Below, one piece after another: positions 16,765 to 24,825 of a stretch of 64,000 nt of DNA. Location of the stretch: NCBI RefSeq assembly GCF_027980145.1, contig NZ_JAMZNK010000019.1, forward strand, positions 35,942 through 99,941, read 5' to 3'. The DNA comes from Flavobacterium azizsancarii. GTDB taxonomy: Bacteria > Bacteroidota > Bacteroidia > Flavobacteriales > Flavobacteriaceae. The notes under the pieces were generated by a model. The model did not search any database, had not been told where the DNA came from, and worked only from the letters and a program-made list of their open reading frames with translations. The translations under genes were made by a program, and so were the position numbers. The first letter of the stretch is position 1. Each line of letters begins with the position of its first letter.

Positions 16765-17703
16765 TTAGAATTGGTAAACAACTTCTAATTTATAATCTTT
16801 TAAAGATACTTTAGCACGTTCTAAATCCTCAGTAAATCCAAGAATGTAACCACCTCCGCCAGAACCACAAAGTTTTAAATAATAATCATTTGTATCGATT
16901 CCGTTTTGCCAGATTCCGTGAAATTGTTCCGGGATCATTGGCTTAAAGTTGTTTAAAACGACTTTTGATAGTTTTTTAGTATTCGTAAACAATGATTTCA
17001 TGTCGCCATGTAAAAAGTTTTCTACGCAAGCATCAGTATATTTTACGAATTGATTTTTAAGCATCGCACGGAAACCTTTATCTTTTAGGTTTTCCATAAA
17101 AATGTTCACCATTGGAGCAGTTTCACCTACGATTCCTGAATCTAATAAAAAGACAGCACCTTTTCCGTCAAAACTTTGAGTCGGAATACCGGTTGCTTCA
17201 ATATTGTCTTTAGAGTTAATTAAAATCGGGATACTCAAATAACTGTTTAGAGGATCTAAACCAGAACTTTTTCCATGGAAAAAACTTTCCATTTGAGAAA
17301 AAATATTTTTTAGCTGTAACAGTTTTTCACGAGTTAAATTCTCTAAAACCGTTATTTTGTGTGTAGCATATTTGTCATAAATAGCAGCAACAAGGGCACC
17401 ACTACTACCGACTCCGTATCCTTGTGGGATACTAGAATCGAAATACATTCCGGTTTCGACATCATTTTTTAAACTTGCCAAATCAAAAGTCACCAATTCA
17501 GGTTGTTCTGTTTGTAAAGTTTCAAGGTAAGATGCAAAACGTTGTAAACTTGCATTTGATGCAATTGCTTCTGCCGAAGGATCTTCGGTTCTTTTCAATG
17601 CACCATTGTAAAAATTATAAGGAATAGAAAGTCCTTTAGAGTCGCGGATGATTCCGTATTCTCCAAAGAGTAATATTTTTGAGTAAAATAATGGTCCTTT
17701 CAT
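16765..17703 (-). CDS. Mevalonate kinase (GHMP family)
   Basis: The 312-residue GHMP kinase phosphorylates mevalonate to 5-phosphomevalonate in the cytoplasm. The ATP-binding motif IPQGYGVGSSGAL lies at residues 92-104, SSGLDPLNSYLS supplies the active-site region, and SGSGGGGYILGF is the C-terminal GHMP motif. The neighbours (diphosphomevalonate decarboxylase upstream, UbiA downstream) support a mevalonate pathway assignment. I infer the substrate from the cluster; GHMP kinases can be misassigned. Confidence 0.85.
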   Translation of the reverse strand: MKGPLFYSKILLFGEYGIIRDSKGLSIPYNFYNGALKRTEDPSAEAIASNASLQRFASYLETLQTEQPELVTFDLASLKNDVETGMYFDSSIPQGYGVGSSGALVAAIYDKYATHKITVLENLTREKLLQLKNIFSQMESFFHGKSSGLDPLNSYLSIPILINSKDNIEATGIPTQSFDGKGAVFLLDSGIVGETAPMVNIFMENLKDKGFRAMLKNQFVKYTDACVENFLHGDMKSLFTNTKKLSKVVLNNFKPMIPEQFHGIWQNGIDTNDYYLKLCGSGGGGYILGFTEDLERAKVSLKDYKLEVVYQF

Positions 17704-17705
17704 GT

Positions 17706-18011
17706 TTATTGTATGTCTTTCTTTATTTTATTTGGGTCTTGTCGTGTGTCAAAAATGGTATGAATTTTAATTTCATTAGAACCAAAACTATACAAGAGAC
17801 TTGATTGCTTTGTTACAACACATTTTTGATGTTTTTTACTTACTGATGATTTAGGGAAAATTTCAGGATTCATACTTATTATTGAAATTGCTTTTTGAAA
17901 TTTCACTAAAAATATTTCTTTCGATTTCTTAGACCATCTTGCTACAATAAAATTTAAAACATCATCTAAATTTCTCTCAGCTGTTTTTTAAATATTTACT
18001 TTAAGATTCAC
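17706..18011 (-). pseudogene. ParE/RelE-type toxin gene broken by an early stop codon
   Basis: The frame opens with a GTG at 18011-18009 that overlaps the antitoxin stop by one base, the usual layout for this operon type. It reads seven codons, then meets TAA at 17990-17988. After the stop the same frame continues for 94 sense codons without another break. It gives a clear ParE-like sequence: TAERNLDDVLNFIVARWSKK, later SMNPEIFPKSSVSKKHQKCV and ending near FDTRQDPNK. The full frame would be 101 codons, normal for the family. A single base change (TCA to TAA) could explain the stop. No good internal start precedes the conserved N-terminal helix, so the toxin is probably inactive. Confidence 0.8.
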
Positions 18012-18229
18012 TACCTGTATTTTTTCATCACATCTTCAAAGCTTTTAAATTCTCCTCTTTCAAATTCTAATTCACTTTGAGCAACATCTTCTTTTTGAAT
18101 ATCAGTCAAATCATCCCACCAATCTTTTTTCTCTTTTCGTAGCAATTTTGCAACAGCCATAATGATTGAAGGATCATTAGTCTCTTTCAACATATTTATC
18201 GCTTCGAGTTTTTCTAATTGAATGTCCAT
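18011..18229 (-). CDS. Antitoxin of a ParE-type toxin-antitoxin pair
   Basis: This 72-residue acidic protein begins MDIQLEKLEAINML and contains NDPSIIMAVAKLLRKE and DDLTDIQKEDVAQ, matching the short antitoxins paired with ParE toxins in Bacteroidota. I use the ATG at 18229, since the longer frame begins with a TTG two codons earlier. It would neutralise the toxin and repress its own operon, but its toxin partner is broken. It lies between two mevalonate genes. Confidence 0.8.
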   Translation of the reverse strand: MDIQLEKLEAINMLKETNDPSIIMAVAKLLRKEKKDWWDDLTDIQKEDVAQSELEFERGEFKSFEDVMKKYR

Positions 18230-18259
18230 AATCAAAATTTTAACTAAAGATACGCAAAA

Positions 18260-19348
18260 TTATAATGCAATTGCACCATCTCCAATTTGGTCGCAAATGT
18301 ACTGACGATTCTGACAAAATACAACTAATTCGTCCTGAATAAATTGAAGTACTTTATCACTAACATTTTTAGGGTATAAAACGTGAACATTTGCTCCGGC
18401 ATCAAGCGTAAAACAAACCGGAATTTGTGTCTCATTTCTGAATTTCCAGATTGCATTTATAATCTGCAAAGTATTTGGTTTCATCAAGATAAAATAGGGC
18501 ATTGAAGTCATCATCATAGCATGCAAAGTCAAAGCTTCGCTTTCGACCACTTTGATAAATTCATCTAAATTTCCATTTTCAAAAATAGCAATCAATTGAT
18601 CCAGATTTTCATGCGCCTGAGCAAAACGTCTTTCGGCATACGGATGATTGTGCATTAAATCATGTCCAACAGTACTTGAAACTTGTTTTTCGCCTTTGTC
18701 AACCAATAAAATAGTATCCTGATAATTCTTGAAATTCTCATGAATAGTATACGGGAATTCAACTCCATATAAATCTGAACTTCCTTCTATGTTTTTTTGA
18801 TCTCCCCAAGCCACTACACTTCCTTTTACACTTCGGCAAGCGCTTCCAGAACCTAAACGGGCTAAAAACGAAGCTTTTTGATAGAAATAATCCTCTGCCA
18901 TTTCTGGATTTAGTACTTTTTCTAAACTCATAAAATTCATTGCCAAAGCTGCCATTCCGGATGCGGAAGAAGCAATTCCGGAACTGTGTGGAAACGTATT
19001 TTGGGTATCAATCGTAAAATGATAGTCTTTCAAAAAAGGCAAATAGATTTCGATTCTTTCTAGAAACTTCTGAATTTTTGGCTTGAAATCTTCTTTTGGC
19101 TTTCCTTCAAAAAGTAAATCAAAAGAAAAATTATTATTTGCCGAAGCATCTTTTTTCTCAAAACGCAATTTCGTGATCGTTTTACAATTGTTAAGCGTAA
19201 AACTAACCGATGGATTTGCCGGAATTTGATTGTCTTTTTTCCCCCAATATTTTACTAACGCAATATTGCTGGGTGCGCTCCATTCAAAGTTTCCGTTTTC
19301 GATAGTCGAAGTATATTTTTTAGGAATAAAATCAGTTGCTGTAAACAT
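18260..19348 (-). CDS. mvaD: Diphosphomevalonate decarboxylase
   Basis: This 362-residue GHMP enzyme converts mevalonate diphosphate to isopentenyl diphosphate, CO2 and phosphate using ATP. The N-terminal SAPSNIALVKYWGKKD (about residues 24-39) and NTFPHSSGIASSASG (about 117-131) are diagnostic, and the later CFTLDAGANVHVLYP contains the conserved Asp. It begins the minus-strand mevalonate string. An inverted repeat lies in its upstream region, shared with the divergent tspO. Confidence 0.93.
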   Translation of the reverse strand: MFTATDFIPKKYTSTIENGNFEWSAPSNIALVKYWGKKDNQIPANPSVSFTLNNCKTITKLRFEKKDASANNNFSFDLLFEGKPKEDFKPKIQKFLERIEIYLPFLKDYHFTIDTQNTFPHSSGIASSASGMAALAMNFMSLEKVLNPEMAEDYFYQKASFLARLGSGSACRSVKGSVVAWGDQKNIEGSSDLYGVEFPYTIHENFKNYQDTILLVDKGEKQVSSTVGHDLMHNHPYAERRFAQAHENLDQLIAIFENGNLDEFIKVVESEALTLHAMMMTSMPYFILMKPNTLQIINAIWKFRNETQIPVCFTLDAGANVHVLYPKNVSDKVLQFIQDELVVFCQNRQYICDQIGDGAIAL

Positions 19349-19389
19349 GAATTATAAAATTTTGGCAAAGATAGTTTTTAAATATTTTT

Positions 19390-19452
19390 ACCATATAAGT
19401 TATATAAGAAAATGTAAGCAAATCTAAAATGAACTTATATTACTTATATGGT
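19390..19452. repeat. Inverted repeat ACCATATAAGTTATATAAG
   Basis: Nineteen-base arms 19390-19408 and 19434-19452 match with one mismatch around a 25-base spacer. The element lies between the divergent mvaD and tspO genes and might also bind a regulator. It looks like another dispersed flavobacterial palindrome. Confidence 0.75.
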
Positions 19453-19470
19453 TTAACCTTTCTTTTTAAC

Positions 19471-19478
19471 TATTTTTG
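19471..19478 (+). promoter_or_regulatory. Promoter -7 element for tspO
   Basis: TATTTTTG matches TAnnTTTG exactly, 18 bases before the ATG at 19496. No clear -33 TTG is seen at the right distance. Confidence 0.5.
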
Positions 19479-19495
19479 GATAAAAATTGAATAGA

Positions 19496-19972
19496 ATGAA
19501 CAAGATAGTCAAAATCGTCATAGCACTTTTTATTTGTTTAATGGTAGGGTATTCTGCGAGTACTGTAACGAGACCAAGCGTAGAATCTTGGTATCCAACG
19601 CTTATAAAACCAATTTTTAACCCGCCTAACTGGATTTTTATGCCGGTTTGGACAATGCTTTATATTTTAATGGCAGTGGCGGCAGGATTGGTTTGGGATA
19701 AAATAAAGGAACAAAACCAGGAAGTAAAAGTGGCATTAGGATTCTTTTTAATTCAATTGACATTGAATGCTATTTGGTCGTATATCTTTTTCGGCTTAAA
19801 AAACCCGATGTTGGCTTTGATCGAGATTGCACTTTTATGGTTAATGATTTATGAAACGTATTTAAAGTTTACCAAAATCAACAAAACCGCAGGTTATTTA
19901 TTAATTCCTTATATGGCTTGGGTTGCTTTTGCAGGTATTTTGAATGCCAGTATTTGGTGGTTGAATAAATAG
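19496..19972 (+). CDS. TspO/MBR family membrane protein
   Basis: This 158-residue protein has five hydrophobic helices and the tryptophan-rich pattern of TspO translocator proteins: WYPTLIKPIFNPPNWIF, PVWTMLYILMAVAAGLVW, and LNAIWSYIFFG. I take the ATG at 19496, as the frame extends only to a TTG three codons earlier. Family members bind tetrapyrroles and are linked to stress or porphyrin handling. The role here is inferred from family only. Confidence 0.92.
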   Translation: MNKIVKIVIALFICLMVGYSASTVTRPSVESWYPTLIKPIFNPPNWIFMPVWTMLYILMAVAAGLVWDKIKEQNQEVKVALGFFLIQLTLNAIWSYIFFGLKNPMLALIEIALLWLMIYETYLKFTKINKTAGYLLIPYMAWVAFAGILNASIWWLNK

Positions 19973-20028
19973 AGTTTTAGGTTTTTTTTGGTTTCAGGTT
20001 TCAAGTTTAATCGATACGTTATTATTTT

Positions 20029-21021
20029 ATGAATAAATTCAAGGCTTTCGTTATTGTATTGATTTTAGTATCATTTAAGACTTTTGCTTGTTTGAATGGT
20101 GATACTAAAGAACTAAAAAATGGAGTTATAGTTTATGCAGATTATGAAGGACTTGTTCCTCACGGGCACAGTTTTTTTATAGAGAATTTCACAAAATTAA
20201 TTTCGGAACTTGATCGTTTGTATGAAAAAACGAATAATATAGATTATTTGTCTGATAAAGGATATGTTTTAATCGTTCAAAAAAAGTACGAAGAGGCATT
20301 AAAATTATATTTGACTATTGAGCAAATTAAACCCAATCGATATTCTACCGCATCGAATATTGGTACTCTTTATGAGTTAATTGGAGAAAATGAAAAGGCT
20401 TATAAATGGATCAAAAAATCAATTCAGATTAATTCGGAATCTCATAGTGGCTCAGAATGGTTGCACTTGAGGATATTAGAAGCGAAGATTAAAAAAATAA
20501 AAAATGTTTCAGGAGAGTTTTTAATCAACACCAATTTTGGGGACAGCGTTGTTCCTCAGACAAAATTATCAAAAAAAGAGTTAGCGACATTGAGCAAAGC
20601 CGTTTATTATCAGGTAAACGAGCGTATGTCATTTATAAAACCAAAAGACGAAATTATCTCGGTTTTGCTTTTTGAATTGGGAAATATGGTAAGGATTATA
20701 GGTGAAAAAGAAAATGCTGTACGAATATATAATCTGTCAAAACAATACGGATTTCAAGATGAGTTAATCAATAGTAGATTAATTTTTTATCATCAAAATG
20801 TATTTAAATTCTATGAGAAGGAAAATATTAAATTGTATAATTTGATTGATAAGATAAAAAAAAGTAAACAGGGGGTTGATATTGAACAAGTCAATCAAAT
20901 GAATACTGCTTTAATAATTTTGTCTATAACTGTTGCAGTCTTATTGATATCCTTGATATTTCTTTATTTTAAATGCAAGAAGTTAAAGGACTATATCATT
21001 TTACATGATTTTACTAAATAG
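20029..21021 (+). CDS. Exported TPR protein with a C-terminal membrane helix
   Basis: The 330-residue protein starts with a signal peptide (MNKFKAFVIVLILVSFKTFA). Two or three tetratricopeptide repeats follow at about residues 66-135 (YLSDKGYVLIVQKKYEEALK then ASNIGTLYELIGENEKAY), and one hydrophobic helix lies near the C-terminus (about 292-312). TPRs usually mediate protein contacts. No catalytic domain is seen, and the biological role is unknown. It converges with the next gene. Confidence 0.75.
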   Translation: MNKFKAFVIVLILVSFKTFACLNGDTKELKNGVIVYADYEGLVPHGHSFFIENFTKLISELDRLYEKTNNIDYLSDKGYVLIVQKKYEEALKLYLTIEQIKPNRYSTASNIGTLYELIGENEKAYKWIKKSIQINSESHSGSEWLHLRILEAKIKKIKNVSGEFLINTNFGDSVVPQTKLSKKELATLSKAVYYQVNERMSFIKPKDEIISVLLFELGNMVRIIGEKENAVRIYNLSKQYGFQDELINSRLIFYHQNVFKFYEKENIKLYNLIDKIKKSKQGVDIEQVNQMNTALIILSITVAVLLISLIFLYFKCKKLKDYIILHDFTK

Positions 21022-21033
21022 ATTTTTAACTTT

Positions 21034-21777
21034 TTATTTTTCTGTTTTTACCTTTTTGAACGCTTCATTTTTAGTATATAAAAAGTCCATTGTAGTTAAC
21101 ACGTTATTGTTTTCCATAAGGTTTTTAGATCTTGGATCGGCGTCGCAGAAATCTAGAAAAAGTTCAACTTCTTCAGGAGGTAATTTTAATTCTTTGGTAA
21201 AAAAAGTAGAAGGAATTGATGCTGCGACAAGTTTTCTGAAAACCGTTTCGGATGTTTTCTTTTCCAGTTCTTCTTTTTTATTATTTTTAAATAGATTAAA
21301 AACTCCTTTTCCCATTCGGCCAAAATCCATACCATTTGGAATTGTTCCGTCATAAACACCAGTATATTTCTGCAAAGATTGGTTGTCTTTTGCAAACTTT
21401 GTTGCGTCCATATCTTGTTGAGAAACTTTAAAAGGGGTGAGTTTCATATTGGTTATTACAACTTCTTTTAATTCTTCGGCTTTGATAACCATATTGATGG
21501 TAATATTGCTTTTGTCAATATTTTCCCTGGATATTTTTAATCTTGAAAAATAGTAATCTTGAGCAAAAAACAACAAGCTATCTTTTTCTCTAACCAAAAT
21601 AGAAAAGTCTCCCATATAATCTGTTGTTGTGCTGGTTTTCGCTGTTTTATTGATAACCTCTACTTTTTTAAGTGGGTAGTTGTTAGATAATACTTTTCCG
21701 TGAAGTAATTTTTCTGTTTGGGAAATTGAAAACTGGTAGGTTAACAAAGAAATTGTTGTAAGCAGTTGTATTTTCAT
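21034..21777 (-). CDS. Secreted carboxypeptidase-like regulatory domain protein
   Basis: This 247-residue protein has a signal peptide followed by a carboxypeptidase-D regulatory-like beta-sandwich at about residues 24-105 (LLHGKVLSNNYPLKKVEVIN). The rest (about 106-247) is a helical region I do not recognise. Such domains are common in outer-membrane or surface proteins of this phylum. It is alone on the minus strand between the TPR gene and a palindrome. Confidence 0.7.
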   Translation of the reverse strand: MKIQLLTTISLLTYQFSISQTEKLLHGKVLSNNYPLKKVEVINKTAKTSTTTDYMGDFSILVREKDSLLFFAQDYYFSRLKISRENIDKSNITINMVIKAEELKEVVITNMKLTPFKVSQQDMDATKFAKDNQSLQKYTGVYDGTIPNGMDFGRMGKGVFNLFKNNKKEELEKKTSETVFRKLVAASIPSTFFTKELKLPPEEVELFLDFCDADPRSKNLMENNNVLTTMDFLYTKNEAFKKVKTEK

Positions 21778-21873
21778 TTAATGGTATTTAGCTGAGCGTA
21801 AAATTATTAGAATTGTCTTAACGAAAACTTAGCGAATGTGTAAATTCTTGTTAATTCGAATTTTTGTAGTTTC

Positions 21874-21915
21874 AGTCACAGTCGCAGTTTCAGACTGTGA
21901 CTTAAACTGCGACTG
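21874..21915. terminator. Inverted repeat downstream of the HAD gene
   Basis: A perfect 12-base arm CAGTCGCAGTTT (879-890 of the 21 kb block) pairs with AAACTGCGACTG at 21904-21915, and a second overlapping pairing AGTCACAG/CTGTGACT is also possible. It probably ends the HAD transcript, but it has no strong T run. Confidence 0.5.
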
Positions 21916-21924
21916 ATTACTTTT

Positions 21925-22572
21925 TTACAATATTTCGATTAAATCCAAAGGTGTGTTCAATACCACTTTGGCGCCAGTTGCTATCAACTCGTCTTTTGTT
22001 CTATATCCCCAGGAAACACCCACAGCAAACATATTGGCATTAATTGCGGTTTGCATATCAATATCAGAATCTCCTACAAAGAGTATTTCTTCTGTTTTCA
22101 GGTTCCATTTTTTACTGATTTCTAAAGCTTCAAACGGATTTGGTTTTTTAAGTGCTTCTGTACTTAAACCAATGGCAGCGTCAAAATAATCAGGGAATAT
22201 TTCTGCCGCTATTTTTTTGGTAAGTTCATCGGCTTTGTTGGAAAAGACAGCTAGTTTGATGTTTCTTGAGACTAACTGATCTAATAATTCGACAATGCCT
22301 TCGTACGGTTTTGTTTTTAAGGTGCAAATTTCACGATATTTTGTAATCATGCAATCAAAGCATGTTTCAATTTGTTCCTCAGAATTTTTTGATGTCGGTA
22401 AAGCTTTACTGACCAAATTCCGTAAACCACTGCCTATAAAATATTGATAAGTGTCGTAAGTATGAGTAGGGTAGTTTAGACTTGTAAGTACGGTATTCAT
22501 AGCATCTGAAATGTCTTCTAATGAATTGACTAACGTTCCGTCTAAATCAAAAATAATTCCTTTAAATTTCAT
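21925..22572 (-). CDS. HAD family hydrolase (phosphoglycolate phosphatase-like)
   Basis: This 215-residue phosphatase has the HAD motif DLDGT with nucleophile Asp9 and general acid Asp11, a cap domain, and the metal motif FVGDSDIDM near the C-terminus. I take the ATG at 22572; a longer frame would overlap the upstream flavoprotein gene. The start lies four bases after that gene's stop, so the two are probably co-transcribed. The physiological substrate is not determined by sequence. Confidence 0.85.
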   Translation of the reverse strand: MKFKGIIFDLDGTLVNSLEDISDAMNTVLTSLNYPTHTYDTYQYFIGSGLRNLVSKALPTSKNSEEQIETCFDCMITKYREICTLKTKPYEGIVELLDQLVSRNIKLAVFSNKADELTKKIAAEIFPDYFDAAIGLSTEALKKPNPFEALEISKKWNLKTEEILFVGDSDIDMQTAINANMFAVGVSWGYRTKDELIATGAKVVLNTPLDLIEIL

Positions 22573-22576
22573 TGTA

Positions 22577-23785
22577 TTAAATATTGTTTGCCAAAATAAA
22601 CCCGCTTGTCCAGGCATTCTGAAAATTAAAACCTCCTGTTATGGCATCGATATTGACGATTTCACCAGCAAAATAAAGGTTCTGATGCAATTTGCTTTCC
22701 ATGGTTTTGAAGTTGATTTCTTTTAAATCGATTCCGCCGGCGGTTACAAATTCTTCTTTAAAAGTACTTTTTCCGTTGACCTGAAATGTTGCTTTTGTAA
22801 GTTGAGCAGCTAAGTTTTGCAATTGAGTTTTAGATAAATCTGCCCATTTCGTTTCGGCTTCAATTCCGGATGCCAGAACTAAACTTTCCCATAAACGATT
22901 CGGGAAATCGAAAGGAGATTTTTTAGAAACGGCTTTTTTAGCGTGTTCCTGTTTTAAGTCTTTCAGGATTTTTTCAGCATCTTCGGTATCGACATCGTTT
23001 AGCCAATTGACATAAATGGTAAACTGATAATTTTTATCAAATAAAGTTCTTGCGCCCCAAGCTGAAAGTTTTAAAATAGCAGGGCCGCTCATTCCCCAAT
23101 GTGTTATTAATAGAGGTCCTGTTGATTCGAGTTTGGTATCTTTTACGTTTACGGTAACTTGTGCCGCAACGCCGGGTAATTCTTTTATACGGGAATCTTT
23201 TATGTTGAAAGTAAATAGGGAAGGAACAGGACTTACAATTGCGTGTCCTTGTGTTTGCAGCATTTCCCAAATTTTAGGATTACTTCCTGTAGCCAGAACT
23301 AATTTTTCGGTAGCATAGTTTTCATCCTGAGTATCAATTTTCCAATGATTATCAGCCTTAAAAATCGATTGTACGCTTTGTCCCGTCAATACTTTTATGC
23401 CTAATTTTCCGGTTGCTTCAAGGAAACAATCAATAATGGTTTGTGAGGAGTTAGAGACCGGAAACATTCTTCCGTCATCTTCAATTTTCAATTCAACACC
23501 ATGTTTTTCGAACCATTCGATCGTATCTCCTGAACAAAATTGGTGGAAAGGCCCGCGAAGCTCTTTTTCGCCACGCGGATAAAATTTGACCAATTCATTT
23601 GGTTCAAAACACGCGTGTGTTACGTTGCATCTTCCGCCACCGGAAACACGAACTTTAGAAAGAACTTCTTTTCCTCTTTCTAAAATGGCAATTTTCAGTT
23701 TCGGATTTTTCTCTGCAATATTAATCGCTGTAAAAAAACCTGCAGCGCCTCCGCCAACAATGATTATATCGAAATTTTTGATCAT
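22577..23785 (-). CDS. NAD(P)/FAD-dependent oxidoreductase, HI0933/BaiN family
   Basis: This 402-residue flavoprotein shows the FAD Rossmann motif VGGGAAG (residues 10-16), the family signature RVSGGGRCNVTHA (about 47-59), and a C-terminal AGEIVNIDAITGGFNFQNAW segment that closes the FAD site. It matches the HI0933-like (BaiN/RdsA) family. Substrate is unknown. It precedes the HAD gene by four bases and is preceded by a run of intergenic repeats. Confidence 0.9.
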   Translation of the reverse strand: MIKNFDIIIVGGGAAGFFTAINIAEKNPKLKIAILERGKEVLSKVRVSGGGRCNVTHACFEPNELVKFYPRGEKELRGPFHQFCSGDTIEWFEKHGVELKIEDDGRMFPVSNSSQTIIDCFLEATGKLGIKVLTGQSVQSIFKADNHWKIDTQDENYATEKLVLATGSNPKIWEMLQTQGHAIVSPVPSLFTFNIKDSRIKELPGVAAQVTVNVKDTKLESTGPLLITHWGMSGPAILKLSAWGARTLFDKNYQFTIYVNWLNDVDTEDAEKILKDLKQEHAKKAVSKKSPFDFPNRLWESLVLASGIEAETKWADLSKTQLQNLAAQLTKATFQVNGKSTFKEEFVTAGGIDLKEINFKTMESKLHQNLYFAGEIVNIDAITGGFNFQNAWTSGFILANNI

Positions 23786-23798
23786 ATTTATTTAGGTT

Positions 23799-23912
23799 GC
23801 CACGAATTACACGAATTGGCACGAATTTTAAATTTTGGTTTGTATTTTTTTGCCACAGATTACACAGATTAAAAGGATTTTTAAAATCTGTGTAAATCCT
23901 TTAAGCTGTGGC
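23799..23912. repeat. CCACGAATTACACG arm followed by a CCACAGATTACACAG palindrome
   Basis: The sequence 23799-23828 contains an arm of the CCACGAATT family. At 23852-23912 a long inverted repeat starts GCCACAGATTACACAGATT and ends in its near-complement AATCCTTTAAGCTGTGGC. The two families sit side by side between the flavoprotein and glycerophosphodiesterase genes. Confidence 0.8.
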
Positions 23913-23926
23913 TAAAATTTTAAACT

Positions 23927-24604
23927 TTATAGTTTATCCGGAAAATCACTGATAATTCCGTCTACGTTGTAACTTTTTATTTTTTTAATGTCCTTTTCGT
24001 CGTCTACTGTCCAGGGGAAAACGAGAAACCCTTTTTCTTGTATCAGTTTTACTTTTTCAGAACTCAATAACTGAAAATCGGGATTAATGGCGAATGCTTT
24101 TATCAATTCGGCGAAAGCCAGAGCTTTGTCCAGATCTTCTTCTGTTAAAACTCCAATGAGAATATTTGAATTTAGATTTGATGTTTCTTGCAGTAAATCC
24201 CACTCGAAACTTGAAACGATGAAATCTTTATAATTCCAGTTTTTCTCTGCAATATATTCTTCAATTAATGCAACAACTTTACCCGCAGTTCCTAAACCTT
24301 TTAGTTCGATATTAATGAGGCATTTTTTGTCTACCAAATCAAAAACTTCTTTTAAAGTTGGTATTTGATATTTGCCATCAATCAAAAACGTCTTTAATTC
24401 AGCTAAAGAAAAAGCATTTACAAAACCTTTGCCGTTGGTCGTTCTGTCGATTGTTTCGTCGTGAATGACTATAATATGTCCATCAGAACTAAGGTGAACA
24501 TCTAGTTCGATTCCGTCAGCATTTAAGTCTAATGCTTTTTGAAAAGACTTTAGCGTATTCTCAGGTTCGTATCCTTTTGCACCGCGATGCGCTATTTTTA
24601 GCAT
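23927..24604 (-). CDS. Glycerophosphodiester phosphodiesterase family protein
   Basis: This 225-residue, signal-less enzyme has the GDPD signature HRGAKGYEPENTLKSF at the N-terminus, then ELDVHLSSDGHIIVIHDETIDRTTNG with the catalytic and metal residues. It should hydrolyse glycerophosphodiesters to glycerol 3-phosphate and an alcohol. The ATG at 24604 is preferred, since the frame extended to 24646 is coded by a dispersed repeat. Confidence 0.9.
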   Translation of the reverse strand: MLKIAHRGAKGYEPENTLKSFQKALDLNADGIELDVHLSSDGHIIVIHDETIDRTTNGKGFVNAFSLAELKTFLIDGKYQIPTLKEVFDLVDKKCLINIELKGLGTAGKVVALIEEYIAEKNWNYKDFIVSSFEWDLLQETSNLNSNILIGVLTEEDLDKALAFAELIKAFAINPDFQLLSSEKVKLIQEKGFLVFPWTVDDEKDIKKIKSYNVDGIISDFPDKL

Positions 24605-24614
24605 GTATGGAGAG

Positions 24615-24656
24615 TTTAACCGCAAAGGTCGCAAAGTTTTACGCAAAGTGCGTTAA
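24615..24656. repeat. Single arm of the AACCGCAAAG repeat family
   Basis: TTTAACCGCAAAGGTCGCAA and the following AGTTTTACGCAAAG match the arms of the element at 5522-5653. This copy is a single arm and lies just upstream of the glycerophosphodiesterase start. Confidence 0.75.
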
Positions 24657-24673
24657 GGATTGGATAAAAAGTT

Positions 24674-24800
24674 AGCCACAGATTATAGGATTAAAAATGA
24701 TTTTGTTTCACGCAGATTTTAAAATGATTTTAGCAAATCCGAGCTGATAATCTTTATAATTTAAATCTGCTTAAATCTTTTAAAATCTGCGTGAAACAAT
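24674..24800. repeat. CCACAGATTATAGG arm with a perfect 22-bp inverted repeat
   Basis: Arms 24703-24724 and 24778-24799 (TTGTTTCACGCAGATTTT core) are perfect reverse complements. The centre carries AATCCGAGCTGATAATC. The left flank starts with AGCCACAGATTA, as in 23852-23912. The element lies upstream of the glycerophosphodiesterase and downstream of the GH13 gene. Confidence 0.85.
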
Positions 24801-24825
24801 TTTGGGACTTTGTAACTGCTTTATA

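Noticed and set aside
17706..17906. A 66-codon toxin gene starting at an internal GTG
   Set aside because: The frame continues upstream through the conserved ParE N-terminus to a stop at 17988-17990; the short version would lack the N-terminal half of the fold.
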